From contig JAFZQI010000036.1 in the NCBI GenBank assembly GCA_017620475.1, forward strand, positions 1 to 64,000: 64,000 nucleotides of DNA, read 5' to 3'. Under the pieces are notes generated by a model that searched no databases, was not told the origin of the DNA, and was given only the letters and a program-made list of their open reading frames with translations. Both the position numbers and the translations under genes were made by a program. Origin of the DNA: Clostridiales bacterium (GTDB lineage Bacteria; Bacillota; Clostridia; Saccharofermentanales; Saccharofermentanaceae). This document shows, one piece after another, positions 40,398 through 50,600 of this stretch (positions are counted from its first letter, which is position 1; each line of letters opens with the position of its first letter).

Positions 40398-41525
40398 TTA
40401 AAGATTCACCATGACCTGTGTCCAGGGCATAAAGACCACCATAGCCAGCAGGATGTGAAGTATGATCAGGGGGATCCCTTCCAGGCAGGCCGGCTGTTTG
40501 CCGAACATCAGTCTTCCGTTAATGACCCGGGTATATGCGATGATCAATGCCGAGAACAGCCAGACGCCCACCATCAGGGCAACCCACCAGATGATCTTGA
40601 CCGGTGAAAATGCTTCCTGCGGAAGATTGAGATAACGCATATAGAAGATCAGAGGAAGCGATGTCGTGATCACGCACAGAAACGGGACATAGTTATATTC
40701 ATCCATAGTTTCCGTCTGCTTCAATCCAACGATGATCAAAGTCAGAAGCAGGATCGATGTTACGGAGGAGAGAAGTACGATATGCGCCGGGTGGTGAAGG
40801 ACCGAAGGTACATTGAAGATCACCAGGGCGCCGATCGCACCGAAAAGCAGGTCATAAAGAAGCATGCAAAGGCAAAGGATCACGAACCTTTTCTCATCGG
40901 CAATCGAGATCGGGCGGAAAATACGGATTTTCTTTTCCTGCGTTTCCAGCGTCCATTTTTTCTCTTCACCGCTGTTTTTGAAATACCAAAGAAGGATCAG
41001 GCTTGCTAGAACCAGAAGCGCCGATCCCGCCGTATGTCCGAAGAAGCGGATGCGGTACGGCATCAGGGTCTCGATTTTTCTTCCGCAGAAGGAAGCTTCG
41101 CCACACAGTTCCCGGATGATCGAGATCAGAAGCCCCGTCGGCAGAAAATAAAGGAATCCGTGCAAAAAATCATCTTTTGTAATCGATCTTTCCTCATTCA
41201 TATAGTCAAACATCGGCACACTCAAAAACAGGAACGTGGATGCCGGCAGCAGGAAGAATCCCCCGCTTGAAAAAGAATCCGGAAGGATCCCGGAAAGAAG
41301 GAACATGCCTTCACCGAAAAGCGCCGCAATCCCCAGGAAAGCGCCCCAGCAGATCCTTTTGTTGGAGACTCGGGAAAAGATCAGGTAATTGATCATGCAA
41401 AATAGAATGATCTGGATCGATGCCCCACAGAAAGCCGGGATTGTGCCGGTGGTAAAAATCATCATCAGCGAGAAAGCCAGCAGGATGCGATATTGTTTTT
41501 TCGAAATGTAACGCTTCTCTGCCAT
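40398..41525 (-). CDS. fused RnfE-RnfA-like membrane protein, divergent
   Basis: A 375-residue protein with about ten membrane segments. The first half has GFLYFLPTGLLISIIRELCGEASFCG, aligning with the RnfE motif around REILGSG. The second half ends QPACLEGIPLIILHILLAMVVFMP, aligning with the RnfA end (G-PIALITAGLMALAFMGF). RnfA and RnfE are homologous proteins of about 200 residues, so this looks like both in one chain. The Cys ligands of the intramembrane Fe-S cluster (GLCP, NCAxLG) are not at the expected places. It follows the RnfG-like gene by one base. Confidence 0.65.
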   Translation of the reverse strand: MAEKRYISKKQYRILLAFSLMMIFTTGTIPAFCGASIQIILFCMINYLIFSRVSNKRICWGAFLGIAALFGEGMFLLSGILPDSFSSGGFFLLPASTFLFLSVPMFDYMNEERSITKDDFLHGFLYFLPTGLLISIIRELCGEASFCGRKIETLMPYRIRFFGHTAGSALLVLASLILLWYFKNSGEEKKWTLETQEKKIRIFRPISIADEKRFVILCLCMLLYDLLFGAIGALVIFNVPSVLHHPAHIVLLSSVTSILLLTLIIVGLKQTETMDEYNYVPFLCVITTSLPLIFYMRYLNLPQEAFSPVKIIWWVALMVGVWLFSALIIAYTRVINGRLMFGKQPACLEGIPLIILHILLAMVVFMPWTQVMVNL

Positions 41526-41526
41526 C

Positions 41527-42729
41527 TTATCCTACCCAGTTCAAATACTCACGCATGAACTTATATGCTTCGTTCACCGTTGTCAGAAGTGCCGCACTGT
41601 TTGTGGCATCTCCCTCCAGACCATCAATAAAGGAACGGATCTCACTCATCGGAATACCGTCCACACTATCCGAAAGGACGTTATCGTTCTCTCCGGAGAC
41701 CACGCCGTCCTCGCCGCCGATGACTTCGATCTCCGTCGGAGCCTTCGTCGGAAGAGGCGCTGCTGTTTCTGCCGTTTCTCCCGTATCCCCGGGAACCGGC
41801 GTAGGCTCAGGCTGCTCCTCATGTTCTCCTTCAGAACCATCACCAGTATCGGAAAGATACTTTTCCTTCGTAAATGATGAACGGGAATACTCGATGCACT
41901 GGTTCGCAAGCATTACGAATGTGGAGATATCTACGGTCACACCCTCAATGATCTCCGTTTTTCCGTCCGACTTCATCGCCAGTTTCACCGTATCCTGTAC
42001 AAGGACAAGGTGGTTACAAAGACGATATGCCTGCTCTGCCCAGATATTTCCGCTGACTTTATATTCGCCGCTGATGGAATCCGAAGACCGCATCGTATGC
42101 GATTGTTCATTCTCCGCATCCCACTCCACACGGACGATACGGCCGCCACGGACTTCCATCTCGCAATAATCGGTATATCCATCTGAAGAAGCCTTCTCGG
42201 CTCTTGCATAATACACACCATCGTGAAGACCTAAAAGCGGGTCATAGTCCACCTGATAGGGAACATCGGAAGGAAGATCCCGTCGAAGGGCCACGGGAAT
42301 ACGGGCACCTTTGAGCTGTTCGCGGAGGATCTCCATCTGGTCTTCCGTAAAGTATTGTCCGTTCTCCCCTTCATCAACCACACGGATATTCAGCAGATTC
42401 TCTCCGTTGTCACTGATACTCATCTGCGTATGCATAAATCCGGCCGCCGTCCTGGTCTGTACATCCACGATATAGCCCAAAAGACGCCCGGTCTCATCGT
42501 AGGCACTGTATACGGCCTTGACCGCCTCGTGATTCTCCAGCACATCTGTGTGGAGCATCCGGTATTCCGCCGCCATAAGAAGAGAACCGTATTTTTCCTG
42601 ATATTCCTCCTGTTTCTCTGCACGGCTGACATTATCGGCGTACCAGAAGCAGGAAAGCAGGAAAACGAAAGTCAGCACAACACAGATCACCGCACGGATC
42701 GTCAGCCCCTTGAAAAATGCCCTCGTCAT
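41527..42729 (-). CDS. RnfG-like membrane-anchored protein with degenerate FMN-binding domain
   Basis: A 400-residue protein with one N-terminal membrane helix (about 11-30) and a large outer part. Position and layout match RnfG. An FMN-bind-like stretch (DGVYYARAEKASSDGYTDYCEMEVRGGRIVRVEW) is followed by EGVTVDISTF where the flavinylation motif D-x-x-S/T-G-A-T would be, so the modified Thr is missing. An acidic Pro/Thr-rich linker (about 300-350) precedes a short helical end. Its start overlaps the rnfD stop by 4 bases. Covalent FMN is unlikely. Confidence 0.65.
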   Translation of the reverse strand: MTRAFFKGLTIRAVICVVLTFVFLLSCFWYADNVSRAEKQEEYQEKYGSLLMAAEYRMLHTDVLENHEAVKAVYSAYDETGRLLGYIVDVQTRTAAGFMHTQMSISDNGENLLNIRVVDEGENGQYFTEDQMEILREQLKGARIPVALRRDLPSDVPYQVDYDPLLGLHDGVYYARAEKASSDGYTDYCEMEVRGGRIVRVEWDAENEQSHTMRSSDSISGEYKVSGNIWAEQAYRLCNHLVLVQDTVKLAMKSDGKTEIIEGVTVDISTFVMLANQCIEYSRSSFTKEKYLSDTGDGSEGEHEEQPEPTPVPGDTGETAETAAPLPTKAPTEIEVIGGEDGVVSGENDNVLSDSVDGIPMSEIRSFIDGLEGDATNSAALLTTVNEAYKFMREYLNWVG

Positions 42730-43688
42730 TTCTGCACCTCCCGGAACCAGCTCGTCCTGGAGAAAGCACGTGGCCGCAGATAGTGATCGAAGATCGGTGT
42801 CGTCATGTTCATCATGAGGACCGGGAAAACCATAGCATATGTGCTATTTGCGAAACGATAAAGGATCAATGTCAGTATTCCCGCACCGAATCCGAAAATG
42901 AATCTTCCCTTCGGATCAAGCGGCAGGGTCGTGCAGTCATTGAGCATAAATACTGCCACAAGGATCAGTCCCCCGCATGCAATCCATGCAAAGAATGCAT
43001 CGAAGCGGAGTGCATCCCAATAGAACGGAACGTACCCGAATACCAAAGCCAGTATGTAAGCAAGCGGTGCTTCGAACCGGAAGATCCTCCGTTCGATCAG
43101 CACTACCATACCGATCAGGATCAGGACCATGACCGTCACACCGCACATTCCCGGAAGCCTTCCCGAAAGGATATTCATCCATCCCACAGTTGTCTCCCCT
43201 GCCGCAGATGCCGCAGGTTCACCGGTAAACAGCGACTGAAGATGCCACGTTCCCTGGAACGGGGCCTCTTTCGCGCTCATCTGCACCGGAAAAGCAAACT
43301 CCAGAAACGCCCGTGATGCCAGTGCCGGGTTAAAGATATTCGCGCCGGCTCCGCCAAATGCCTGCTTGACCAGTACCGACCCGAAAAGCGCCGCCAGGAT
43401 CACGGTCCAAACCGAGGCCGAAGCCGGGATCATCAGTACCAGCAGAAGACCGCTTACAAGCGAACTGTAGTCCACATGGAAAGCGTGGTCCGGATACATA
43501 TGTTTAGAAATCAGAAAGTCACTAAAGAAGAAGCAGCTCATGGAAACCGCCGCCAGTATAGCCACTCGGATCCCGTAGTAGAATACGGCTCCGAGGAACG
43601 CCGGAAGAAGCGCCAGAAGCACATAGATATATCTTTCCGCCGCCGGCTGATCGGCATGAATATGGGGTGCCAGCTGCTTTCTCTTCAT
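42726..43688 (-). CDS. rnfD: RnfD-like electron-transport membrane protein
   Basis: A 320-residue membrane protein with about nine hydrophobic segments. Family motifs include HADQPAAERYIYVLLALLPA near the start, FGGAGANIFNPALASRAFL and LNDCTTLPLDPKGRFIFGFGAGILTLILY near the end. The flavinylated Thr motif (S/TGATPL) cannot be found; the corresponding region reads AAGETTVGWMNILSG. It overlaps rnfC and the RnfG-like gene by 4 bases each, so the cluster is tightly coupled. Confidence 0.88.
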   Translation of the reverse strand: MKRKQLAPHIHADQPAAERYIYVLLALLPAFLGAVFYYGIRVAILAAVSMSCFFFSDFLISKHMYPDHAFHVDYSSLVSGLLLVLMIPASASVWTVILAALFGSVLVKQAFGGAGANIFNPALASRAFLEFAFPVQMSAKEAPFQGTWHLQSLFTGEPAASAAGETTVGWMNILSGRLPGMCGVTVMVLILIGMVVLIERRIFRFEAPLAYILALVFGYVPFYWDALRFDAFFAWIACGGLILVAVFMLNDCTTLPLDPKGRFIFGFGAGILTLILYRFANSTYAMVFPVLMMNMTTPIFDHYLRPRAFSRTSWFREVQK

Positions 43689-45025
43689 CGTGCCGCACTC
43701 CTTCTGACCCGATGGGCCGCCTTAGCAATATTCGTCGATAACTCGATTCCGGCCGGGCAAACATACGAACATGCCCCGCAAGCGATACACAGTTCCACGG
43801 ACTCGCTCTGCATCGCCTCCGTCTGACCAAGCTCGATCAGGCGGTTCAGAAGATAAGGTGACAGCCCGACAGGGCACGCACCGATACATGCGCCACAGTG
43901 GATACAGTTAGTACGCGGAGGTTCAAATTTCCGGATAATGGTGATGGCCGTGGTCGTCTTAATGATCGGCACATCCAGCCGTTCGATCGCCACACCCGTC
44001 ATCGCACCGCCCCAGGCGATCCTCTGCGCCGTGTGCGCACCGGGAACCCGCTCCAGGATCTCCGACACACTGGTTCCGATCGGCACCAGAACATTATGTC
44101 CCGTGATGGTGTCACCCGAAATCGTGACGATACGGGATGTCAGCGGCTGATTCTTTTCGATCATTTCCGAAAAAGCATAACACGTTGACGCATTGAAAAG
44201 CACTGTCTTGACTTCCTCTTCCGGTTCTTTTCCCAAAGGAAGCTCCACATCGTAAAGCGCCTTGATCAGAAGCTGCTGGCAGCCCTGCGGGAAGCGGCTT
44301 TTAAAGACCTGGACCTCGATTCTCCGGTCCATATAGCGGCTTCTGTCCTTCTCCACCGCTTTCGTTAACGCATCGATCTCATCCGCCCAGGTATCTTCGA
44401 TGCAGAAGATCACTCTTTTGACATAGCAGATACCGCTCAGGGCCATCGCGCCTTCGAGCACCTTAGAAGCATTTACACGGATATGATGAAGATCACAGGA
44501 CAGGAAAGGCTCACTCTGGGTGCAGTTGACCAGAAGCGTATCCACGCCCGCCTTTCTTGCCCGCATGCACTTATTGTAGGTCGGAACACCTTCTCCGCCC
44601 ATACCGCAGATGCCGGAAGCCCAGAGAAGTTTCGAAAGATCATCCAAAGACAGTTTCGTATAATCCTTGCGCGTCTGGATCTTGGAAGAAACGCGTCTAC
44701 GCAGATCGTTCTTGATCCACACCGCTTTGCAGCTCACTTTATTGGGAAGGCGGATCGTATCGATCCTCGTCACGGTACCGGAAATGCTGGCATGCACCGG
44801 AACCCCCATCATGTCCGTGGGTTTGCCGATCAGATCGCCCATCGCCACTTCATCTCCGACGGAGACCACCGGCTCACATGCCGTACCTGCGTGCTGTTTC
44901 ATGGGGATCGTCACTTCTCTCGGCGAGCAGACTTCAAGAAGGGCTTCGCGCATAAACTTACGCTGATGCACGAAGTCCAATCCGTCTTTTGGCATAAATC
45001 CGGTTTTGAAAGTCAGTTTCTTCAT
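43685..45025 (-). CDS. rnfC: RnfC-like electron-transport subunit
   Basis: A 446-residue peripheral subunit. The N-terminal block has IPMKQHAGTACEPVVSVGDEVAMGDLIG and PVHASISGTV; the nucleotide/flavin-binding loop is GICGMGGEGVPTYNK; two [4Fe-4S] motifs are CIHCGACIGACPVGL and CIACGACSYVCPAGI. In Rnf complexes this subunit exchanges electrons with NADH. It follows sigA by 27 bases with an AGGCGGG site. RnfB, the ferredoxin-like partner, is not encoded nearby. Confidence 0.92.
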   Translation of the reverse strand: MKKLTFKTGFMPKDGLDFVHQRKFMREALLEVCSPREVTIPMKQHAGTACEPVVSVGDEVAMGDLIGKPTDMMGVPVHASISGTVTRIDTIRLPNKVSCKAVWIKNDLRRRVSSKIQTRKDYTKLSLDDLSKLLWASGICGMGGEGVPTYNKCMRARKAGVDTLLVNCTQSEPFLSCDLHHIRVNASKVLEGAMALSGICYVKRVIFCIEDTWADEIDALTKAVEKDRSRYMDRRIEVQVFKSRFPQGCQQLLIKALYDVELPLGKEPEEEVKTVLFNASTCYAFSEMIEKNQPLTSRIVTISGDTITGHNVLVPIGTSVSEILERVPGAHTAQRIAWGGAMTGVAIERLDVPIIKTTTAITIIRKFEPPRTNCIHCGACIGACPVGLSPYLLNRLIELGQTEAMQSESVELCIACGACSYVCPAGIELSTNIAKAAHRVRRSAAR

Positions 45026-45052
45026 GTGCCCGCCTTTCGCACAAGAAGACTA

Positions 45053-46120
45053 TCAGTCGATATAATCTTTCAGTTTCTTGCTGCGTGTAGGGTGACGAAG
45101 CTTACGGAGAGCCTTGGCCTCGATCTGACGGATACGTTCACGGGTAACATTGAATTCCTTACCCACTTCTTCAAGAGTACGCTGACGGCCGTCATCCAGG
45201 CCGAAACGCAGACGAAGTACTTTCTCTTCTCTTGCGGTCAGACCCTTCATGGCCTCGAAAAGCTGTTCCTTAAGAAGGGTGTACGCCACCTGATCTGCCG
45301 GAGACATGGCATCATCATCCGGAATGAAATCACCAAGATGGCTGTCCTCTTCCTCACCGATCGGTTTCTCAAGAGATACCGGCTCCTGGGAGATCTTCTG
45401 GATCTCACGGACCTTCTCCACAGAGAGGTTCATGCGCTCGGCGATCTCCTCGACTGTAGGCTCACGGCCCAGCTCCTGAATCAGGGCTCTCTGCTCACGG
45501 ACCAGACGGTTGATCGTCTCGACCATATGAACCGGGATACGGATCGTTCTGGCCTGGTCTGCGATCGCACGGGTGATCGCCTGACGGATCCACCATGTCG
45601 CATATGTACTGAACTTAAATCCTTTAGAATGGTCGAACTTGTCGACGGCTTTGATCAAGCCGAGGTTACCTTCCTGGATCAGATCCAGGAACTGCATACC
45701 ACGACCAAGATAACGCTTTGCAATAGACACAACGAGACGAAGGTTCGCTTCGATCAGCTGGGATTTCGCTTCTTCGTCGCCTTCCAGCATGCGCTGTGCC
45801 AGATCCTGCTCCTGCTCTGCCGTAAGAAGCGGAACCTTACCGATTTCCTTAAGATACATACGGACCGGATCGTCCATACCCGCGCCGTCGGTAACACCGG
45901 CGTCCAGATTCAGTTCGCGGATCGCGTCATCTTCCACGGACGTTTCCGCTACAATGGCGATACCTTTGGCTTCCAGCTCATCGAAGAGCTTATCCACCAT
46001 ATCCGGATCGCCGTCCTGTTCCTCAATGATGCTCATCACATCCATCGACGAAATGCTGTTATTGTTGGCATTCGCCAGGTTTTCCAATTTCTGAAGAATC
46101 GTTGAAAAATCACTTGCCAT
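45053..46120 (-). CDS. sigA: RNA polymerase primary sigma factor SigA
   Basis: The 355-residue housekeeping sigma factor. Region 1.2 begins [22 protein letters not shown], region 2 has the conserved [39 protein letters not shown] block, and region 4 ends with [27 protein letters not shown]. dnaG, the usual upstream neighbour, is replaced by a zinc-ribbon membrane protein gene 75 bases upstream. A GGAGG site precedes the ATG. Confidence 0.98.
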   Translation of the reverse strand: MASDFSTILQKLENLANANNNSISSMDVMSIIEEQDGDPDMVDKLFDELEAKGIAIVAETSVEDDAIRELNLDAGVTDGAGMDDPVRMYLKEIGKVPLLTAEQEQDLAQRMLEGDEEAKSQLIEANLRLVVSIAKRYLGRGMQFLDLIQEGNLGLIKAVDKFDHSKGFKFSTYATWWIRQAITRAIADQARTIRIPVHMVETINRLVREQRALIQELGREPTVEEIAERMNLSVEKVREIQKISQEPVSLEKPIGEEEDSHLGDFIPDDDAMSPADQVAYTLLKEQLFEAMKGLTAREEKVLRLRFGLDDGRQRTLEEVGKEFNVTRERIRQIEAKALRKLRHPTRSKKLKDYID

Positions 46121-46195
46121 TGACTACTGTTTCCTCCCTGCATAGTACATGACTACGGATCAACTCCGCATGGGACTTCTCATTTCCTACAATGC

Positions 46196-46981
46196 TTACT
46201 TCTCTGTTTCGCTTTCCGACTCATCCTTCTCGGGAACATAGAACTGGATCTGGTCTTCAGTGACACCATCCTTCTTCCCTTCAATCGTAAATCTTCCATT
46301 CGGAGCGTATACAGTAAGAACTACACCATCGTAGTAATGAGCACCATCATCAGCCGAATAGCCGTACTCGTCACCGCGGATCGCGCAGAAAGACTCGAAG
46401 GCCTTCAGGACCTGAGTCTTATCCACATCTTCGGATGAAACCATTGCCAGCTTGTCATTCGACTGTCCATATAGTCTGTAGCCGGTTGCATATCCGTCTT
46501 CCACTACGGCCGAAACCGCCATGCCGGAATCCAGGATGCAGCGGCTGATATTTTCTTTGATATTGGCGGAGTGCTTCGTACGCAGAAGGCTCAGCGGGAT
46601 CGAAATACCAAGGACGATCAGGATACACGCCGCTGTAGCAAGATACACGATCAGCTTGACTTTCTTCGGAGCTTTGACATCATCGGGCGAAAGCTCATAG
46701 AGCTTCTCGACCTTTGTCTCCTTGTTCTGCGCCTTGTCGACCTTAACGGCCTTCTCCACAACATCCTCAAAAACAGGTGTCACTACATGGCGGGCGCCTT
46801 TGCTGTCTCGTTTCGGCTGCGGGAGATTCGGGAACTCCACACCATCCGGGTTCTTAAATATTTCAATTGCTTCTGCGCTAGGAAATACGCAGTCGCAGAA
46901 AACACATTCACACAATTCGTCATTGCTGTTCACCATAAGCAGCGAACCGCAATTCTTGCACATACCTTGTTCTGTCGCCAT
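46196..46981 (-). CDS. zinc-ribbon, single-pass membrane protein of unknown function
   Basis: A 261-residue protein. The N-terminus carries a likely zinc ribbon (C8-x2-C11, then C26-x2-C29, with extra C24 and C31), a charged linker (40-105), one membrane helix (about 109-133) and a C-terminal outer domain of about 125 residues with no recognised family. The topology suggests a cytosolic metal-binding head and an external sensor-like domain. It shares a promoter with sigA downstream. No function is assigned. Confidence 0.75.
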   Translation of the reverse strand: MATEQGMCKNCGSLLMVNSNDELCECVFCDCVFPSAEAIEIFKNPDGVEFPNLPQPKRDSKGARHVVTPVFEDVVEKAVKVDKAQNKETKVEKLYELSPDDVKAPKKVKLIVYLATAACILIVLGISIPLSLLRTKHSANIKENISRCILDSGMAVSAVVEDGYATGYRLYGQSNDKLAMVSSEDVDKTQVLKAFESFCAIRGDEYGYSADDGAHYYDGVVLTVYAPNGRFTIEGKKDGVTEDQIQFYVPEKDESESETEK

Positions 46982-47045
46982 TTATTCCTTTTTCCTTTAC
47001 ACTTTCACCTATAAAAGGGTATAATTCCACATATAGGCAAAGTAC

Positions 47046-47074
47046 ATTATATACGCATTATGATGGAAGTGCAA
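47046..47074 (-). promoter_or_regulatory. promoter of the zinc-ribbon/sigA operon
   Basis: TTGCAC (47069-47074), 17 bases, perfect TATAAT (47046-47051) on the minus strand, about 65 bases before the start codon at 46981. Confidence 0.75.
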
Positions 47075-47100
47075 ACATAATATTGCACAATTTTATCATG

Positions 47101-47123
47101 TCTTCCGAATCGAACTTCGGAAG
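47101..47123 (+). other. 9-bp hairpin in the tadA 5' leader
   Basis: TCTTCCGAA (47101-47109) pairs perfectly with TTCGGAAGA (47115-47123) around a 5-base loop and ends 8 bases before the AAAGGAG site of tadA. There is no T-run, so it is not a terminator; it may affect translation or RNA stability. Confidence 0.6.
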
Positions 47124-47143
47124 AATGCGAAAGGAGTTCCCCA

Positions 47144-47650
47144 TTGACTTCCCCAAAGCCCGTTTCTGAAGACAAATTACATGACAAATTCATGCGTGCC
47201 GCCCTCAAGGAAGCCGGGAAAGCATATGCTCTCGGAGAATCTCCGATCGGCGCCGTCATCGTCAAAGACGGCCGGATCATCGCCCGTGCCCACAATCTCC
47301 GCCAGACAAAGCAGGATGCAACGCTTCATGCCGAGATGGTCTGTATCTCTAAGGCCTGCCGGAAACTTCAGGCCTGGCACCTTTTTGACTGTGATCTCTA
47401 TGTCACCCTCGAACCCTGTTATATGTGTGCGGGGGCCATCATCCAGTCCCACATCCGCCATGTGTATTTCGGCGCATCCGATCCCAAAGGCGGTGCCGTC
47501 TGCTCAAAAAACACACTCTTCGATCTTCCCCATAACCACCATGTGGAGTCCACAGGCGGTATCCTCGGGGAAGAGTGTTCCGCACTTCTGAAGCAGTTCT
47601 TCAAGCAGCTCAGAGCTCAAAAGAAAGACCATCCCGAATCAGCCAAATGA
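47144..47650 (+). CDS. tadA: tRNA-specific adenosine deaminase
   Basis: A 168-residue zinc deaminase that converts wobble A34 of tRNA-Arg(ACG) to inosine. Zinc ligands and proton shuttle lie in LHAEMV (His, Glu) and PCYMCAGAIIQS (two Cys). GAVIVKDGRIIARAHN is the family's N-terminal core. The start is TTG at 47144, with AAAGGAG 7 bases upstream; the first ATG would remove conserved sequence. The last 41 bases overlap the convergent addA gene tail to tail. Confidence 0.95.
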   Translation: MTSPKPVSEDKLHDKFMRAALKEAGKAYALGESPIGAVIVKDGRIIARAHNLRQTKQDATLHAEMVCISKACRKLQAWHLFDCDLYVTLEPCYMCAGAIIQSHIRHVYFGASDPKGGAVCSKNTLFDLPHNHHVESTGGILGEECSALLKQFFKQLRAQKKDHPESAK

Positions 47651-50600
47651 TCTTCTTTTTCACCGGTCTTTCCGTTGCCGCCGTGATGGCCTGAGCATAC
47701 ATGTCCAGCTGGACCTGATAGCGGTTTTTCAATTCCTGTTTCTTCTCTTCTGCCGTTCCCGAAAGACGATCGGATTTGTAGTCGATCAGGACCGCCTGCC
47801 CGTCCTCATCCAAGAACCAGCAGTCGATCATACCCTGTACCAGGGAGAAGTCCTTCTGCTCATTCGGCATGGCCAGAGCAAACGGGATCTCGCGGTAGGG
47901 ACCGCTCTCCGGCCGGGTCTCCGCCTCGGCCATTTTCTGCAGGATCTCGCTTTCATAAAACATCTGCATATTACCTGCAAAAGGAGAAAGAAGATCGATC
48001 TGGTCACGGTCGATCATGCCGTGCTTCGAAAGGATCTGCAATATCTCTTTCCAATCCGGAGTTTCTCCTTTACGCAGAAGCCCGGTAAAGTCGACATACT
48101 GCCATACGCTGTGAAGGAGCGTACCCATCTGGGAAGCCGTGTAGCCCTTCTCTTTCCACTTCTGATCCGATTCCCTCACAAGCATATTGACCGCCTGGAA
48201 CCGGATATTCTCCTCCTGCTCTTCCTCCGGTTCTTCCGAGAGGATGCGTTTCATCTCGCTGACCGTCGTCTTCGACGGAACAAGATCCGGCGCCGCCCAT
48301 TCATGAACATCACGATCAAGATGGGAAAGCCGGTCATTCTGCTCTTCCGAGAAACTCACATCCGGATGTCTGTTTCGTGCCGCCCGATACTGTTCTTCGA
48401 CCGGCGGACGCTTCTCGCCGCGGTTATCTCCAAGGGCATCTGTCGAATCTGATATAAGTGCAAGTTCCCCGCTTTCGGCATCCCTTTCCCCTTTAGAGAA
48501 ATCCAGATCACCGTAGTAGATCGGCTCCGAGGACCGGATCGCCTTGGTAAGCGGGTATTCCGGAACACGGATCAGACCGCCCATCAGTCTGGTAAGATGT
48601 GTTTTCAGGCTGTACATGACCGCTGCCGGATACTTTTCCGAGGTCTCTTCTCCGGCCGAAAGGACGGCATCGCAGGCTTCGATCTTATCCTCTTTCGTCC
48701 GCGTGATCAGAGAGATGACAAACACTTTCCTCTCCGCCCGCGTCAGGGCAACATACAGGAGTCGGATCCGTTCCGCTTCCGCCTCTCTTTTCTCTTCTTT
48801 GGCAAGGAGATAGTAGTCATGGGGTTCATATACCGATCCTGCCGAAGCCAGGTATCTTCGTGCCGACAGATCCCCTTTCTCGCTTAAGATCAGCTGGGTA
48901 TCCGAAGATCTGGGCGATGACTGGATCCCGCAGAGGAAGACATAGGGGAACTCCAGACCTTTGCTCTTATGGATCGTCATACAGCGCACCACATTTTCCA
49001 GGGGTTCGGACAGGTCGATCTCCGTACTCTTGTCCTTCCCCTGATCCAGTTCATCAATATACCCGACAAACGCACGAAGACCGGACCTTCTTCCCATATC
49101 GAACCGCGTCGCCCAGTTGACCAGCGCCATCAACGCATAATATCTGGCATCCCCGTCATCCTGAGAAAGCACAAAGGCCGGATACCCCGTCGCCGCATAC
49201 ACATGCTCGAGCCATTTGGTCATCGTCATCTGCATCGCATACGTCCGAAGATCATTGATGAAGGAAAGAAGATCTCTTACCCTTTGCGACAGTTCCGAAG
49301 TATCTTCTCTTGCAAACTTCATGACCTTCTCGCTAAAGGAAAGATCGTGGTCCGCTCCGTGATTTGAAAAGAGATAGATCGAAAGCAGATCCGCATCAGT
49401 AAAGCTCGCCTGACGGATCTTCGATTTCATCACTCCGGCCAGCGGAATATCCTGATAGATATTATCGGCAAGTCTTGCCAGATCCAGCATGACACGCAGA
49501 TCCGGCTGAGTCAGAATATTGCCGATGCTCGGCCCCTGAGCCGGGATCCCGCACTTCATCAGGATGTCGGCCGCCGCCATCGCGCCGCGGTTGGAGGTCG
49601 TCAGTATGACGCACTGGTCATACGAGAAGTCTTTCTGCTTCTTCAGTTCTTCGATCTTTCCGGCAACGATCAGAGCTTCCTTTTGCACCTTCTCCGCTTC
49701 CTTGATATCCAGGATCTGATCCGAGTCGGATGATCCTTCCAAAGAGGTTTCGTCATCAGGCTTTGTATCATGTGCAAGGATCAGGGTAATATCCGCACCG
49801 GATACCTGCGGGTAATCGGCATCCTCCAGGCCCGGATGCAGGGCGTGCGAAGAATCATACTCGATATCTGCATACTCCTCGCTCATAATCGACGAGAAGA
49901 TCGTATTCACCGAAGAAAGGATACCCGGAACACTTCGGAAGTTATTATTGAGAGTAAATAACTTGCCCTCACCTCCTGCGCGGTAAAGCTCGCAGCGGTC
50001 CAGGAACATCTGCGGCTTGGCGTGGCGGAACCGGTAGATACTCTGCTTGACGTCTCCGACGAAGAAAACATTGTTTCTGCAGAAGCACTGAACGATCGCA
50101 TCCTGAACGCCGCTGTTGTCCTGGTACTCATCAATATAGATCTCATCGAAAAGTTCTCTATAATAGCCGCAAACCTCCGGATTCTTAATGAGAGAAAGCG
50201 CGATCTGTTCCTGATCCGAAAAATCCATCGCGTGTTCCTGACGCTTCTTCTGCTGATACACACGTTCTGCCGCAAATACCATCTCAAAGTAGCGCTCATA
50301 GATCGGGAACATTTCCATCTGTTCTTCCCGGATCTCTTCAAGTGTCTTTCCGAAGAAATATCTCGTTTCATCCTTAAGCGATTCCGCGAAATCCTTCGTC
50401 TTTTTTACCCCTGCAAGAATATAGGCCAATTCGTATATATTCCCGGCCAAAGCATCAAACTGCAGAAGCACCGGATCCATGGACTTGGTCGTATAGGACG
50501 GAAGTTTCTCCGACGGAATACGCCGTCTGATCTCACAGATCTCATCCCATGTTATATCCGGATCAGTAAGAATGCATCTTCCGTTTTCCTCCAGGAAATT

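Noticed and set aside
39132..40607. A 491-residue plus-strand open frame opposite the RlmL-type methyltransferase
   Set aside because: The minus strand carries SAM-binding and catalytic motifs; the plus frame has none and is a shadow.
44483..46105. A 540-residue plus-strand open frame opposite rnfC and sigA
   Set aside because: It is antisense to two clearly conserved genes, has no recognisable motif and no ribosome binding site; it reflects codon bias of the true genes.
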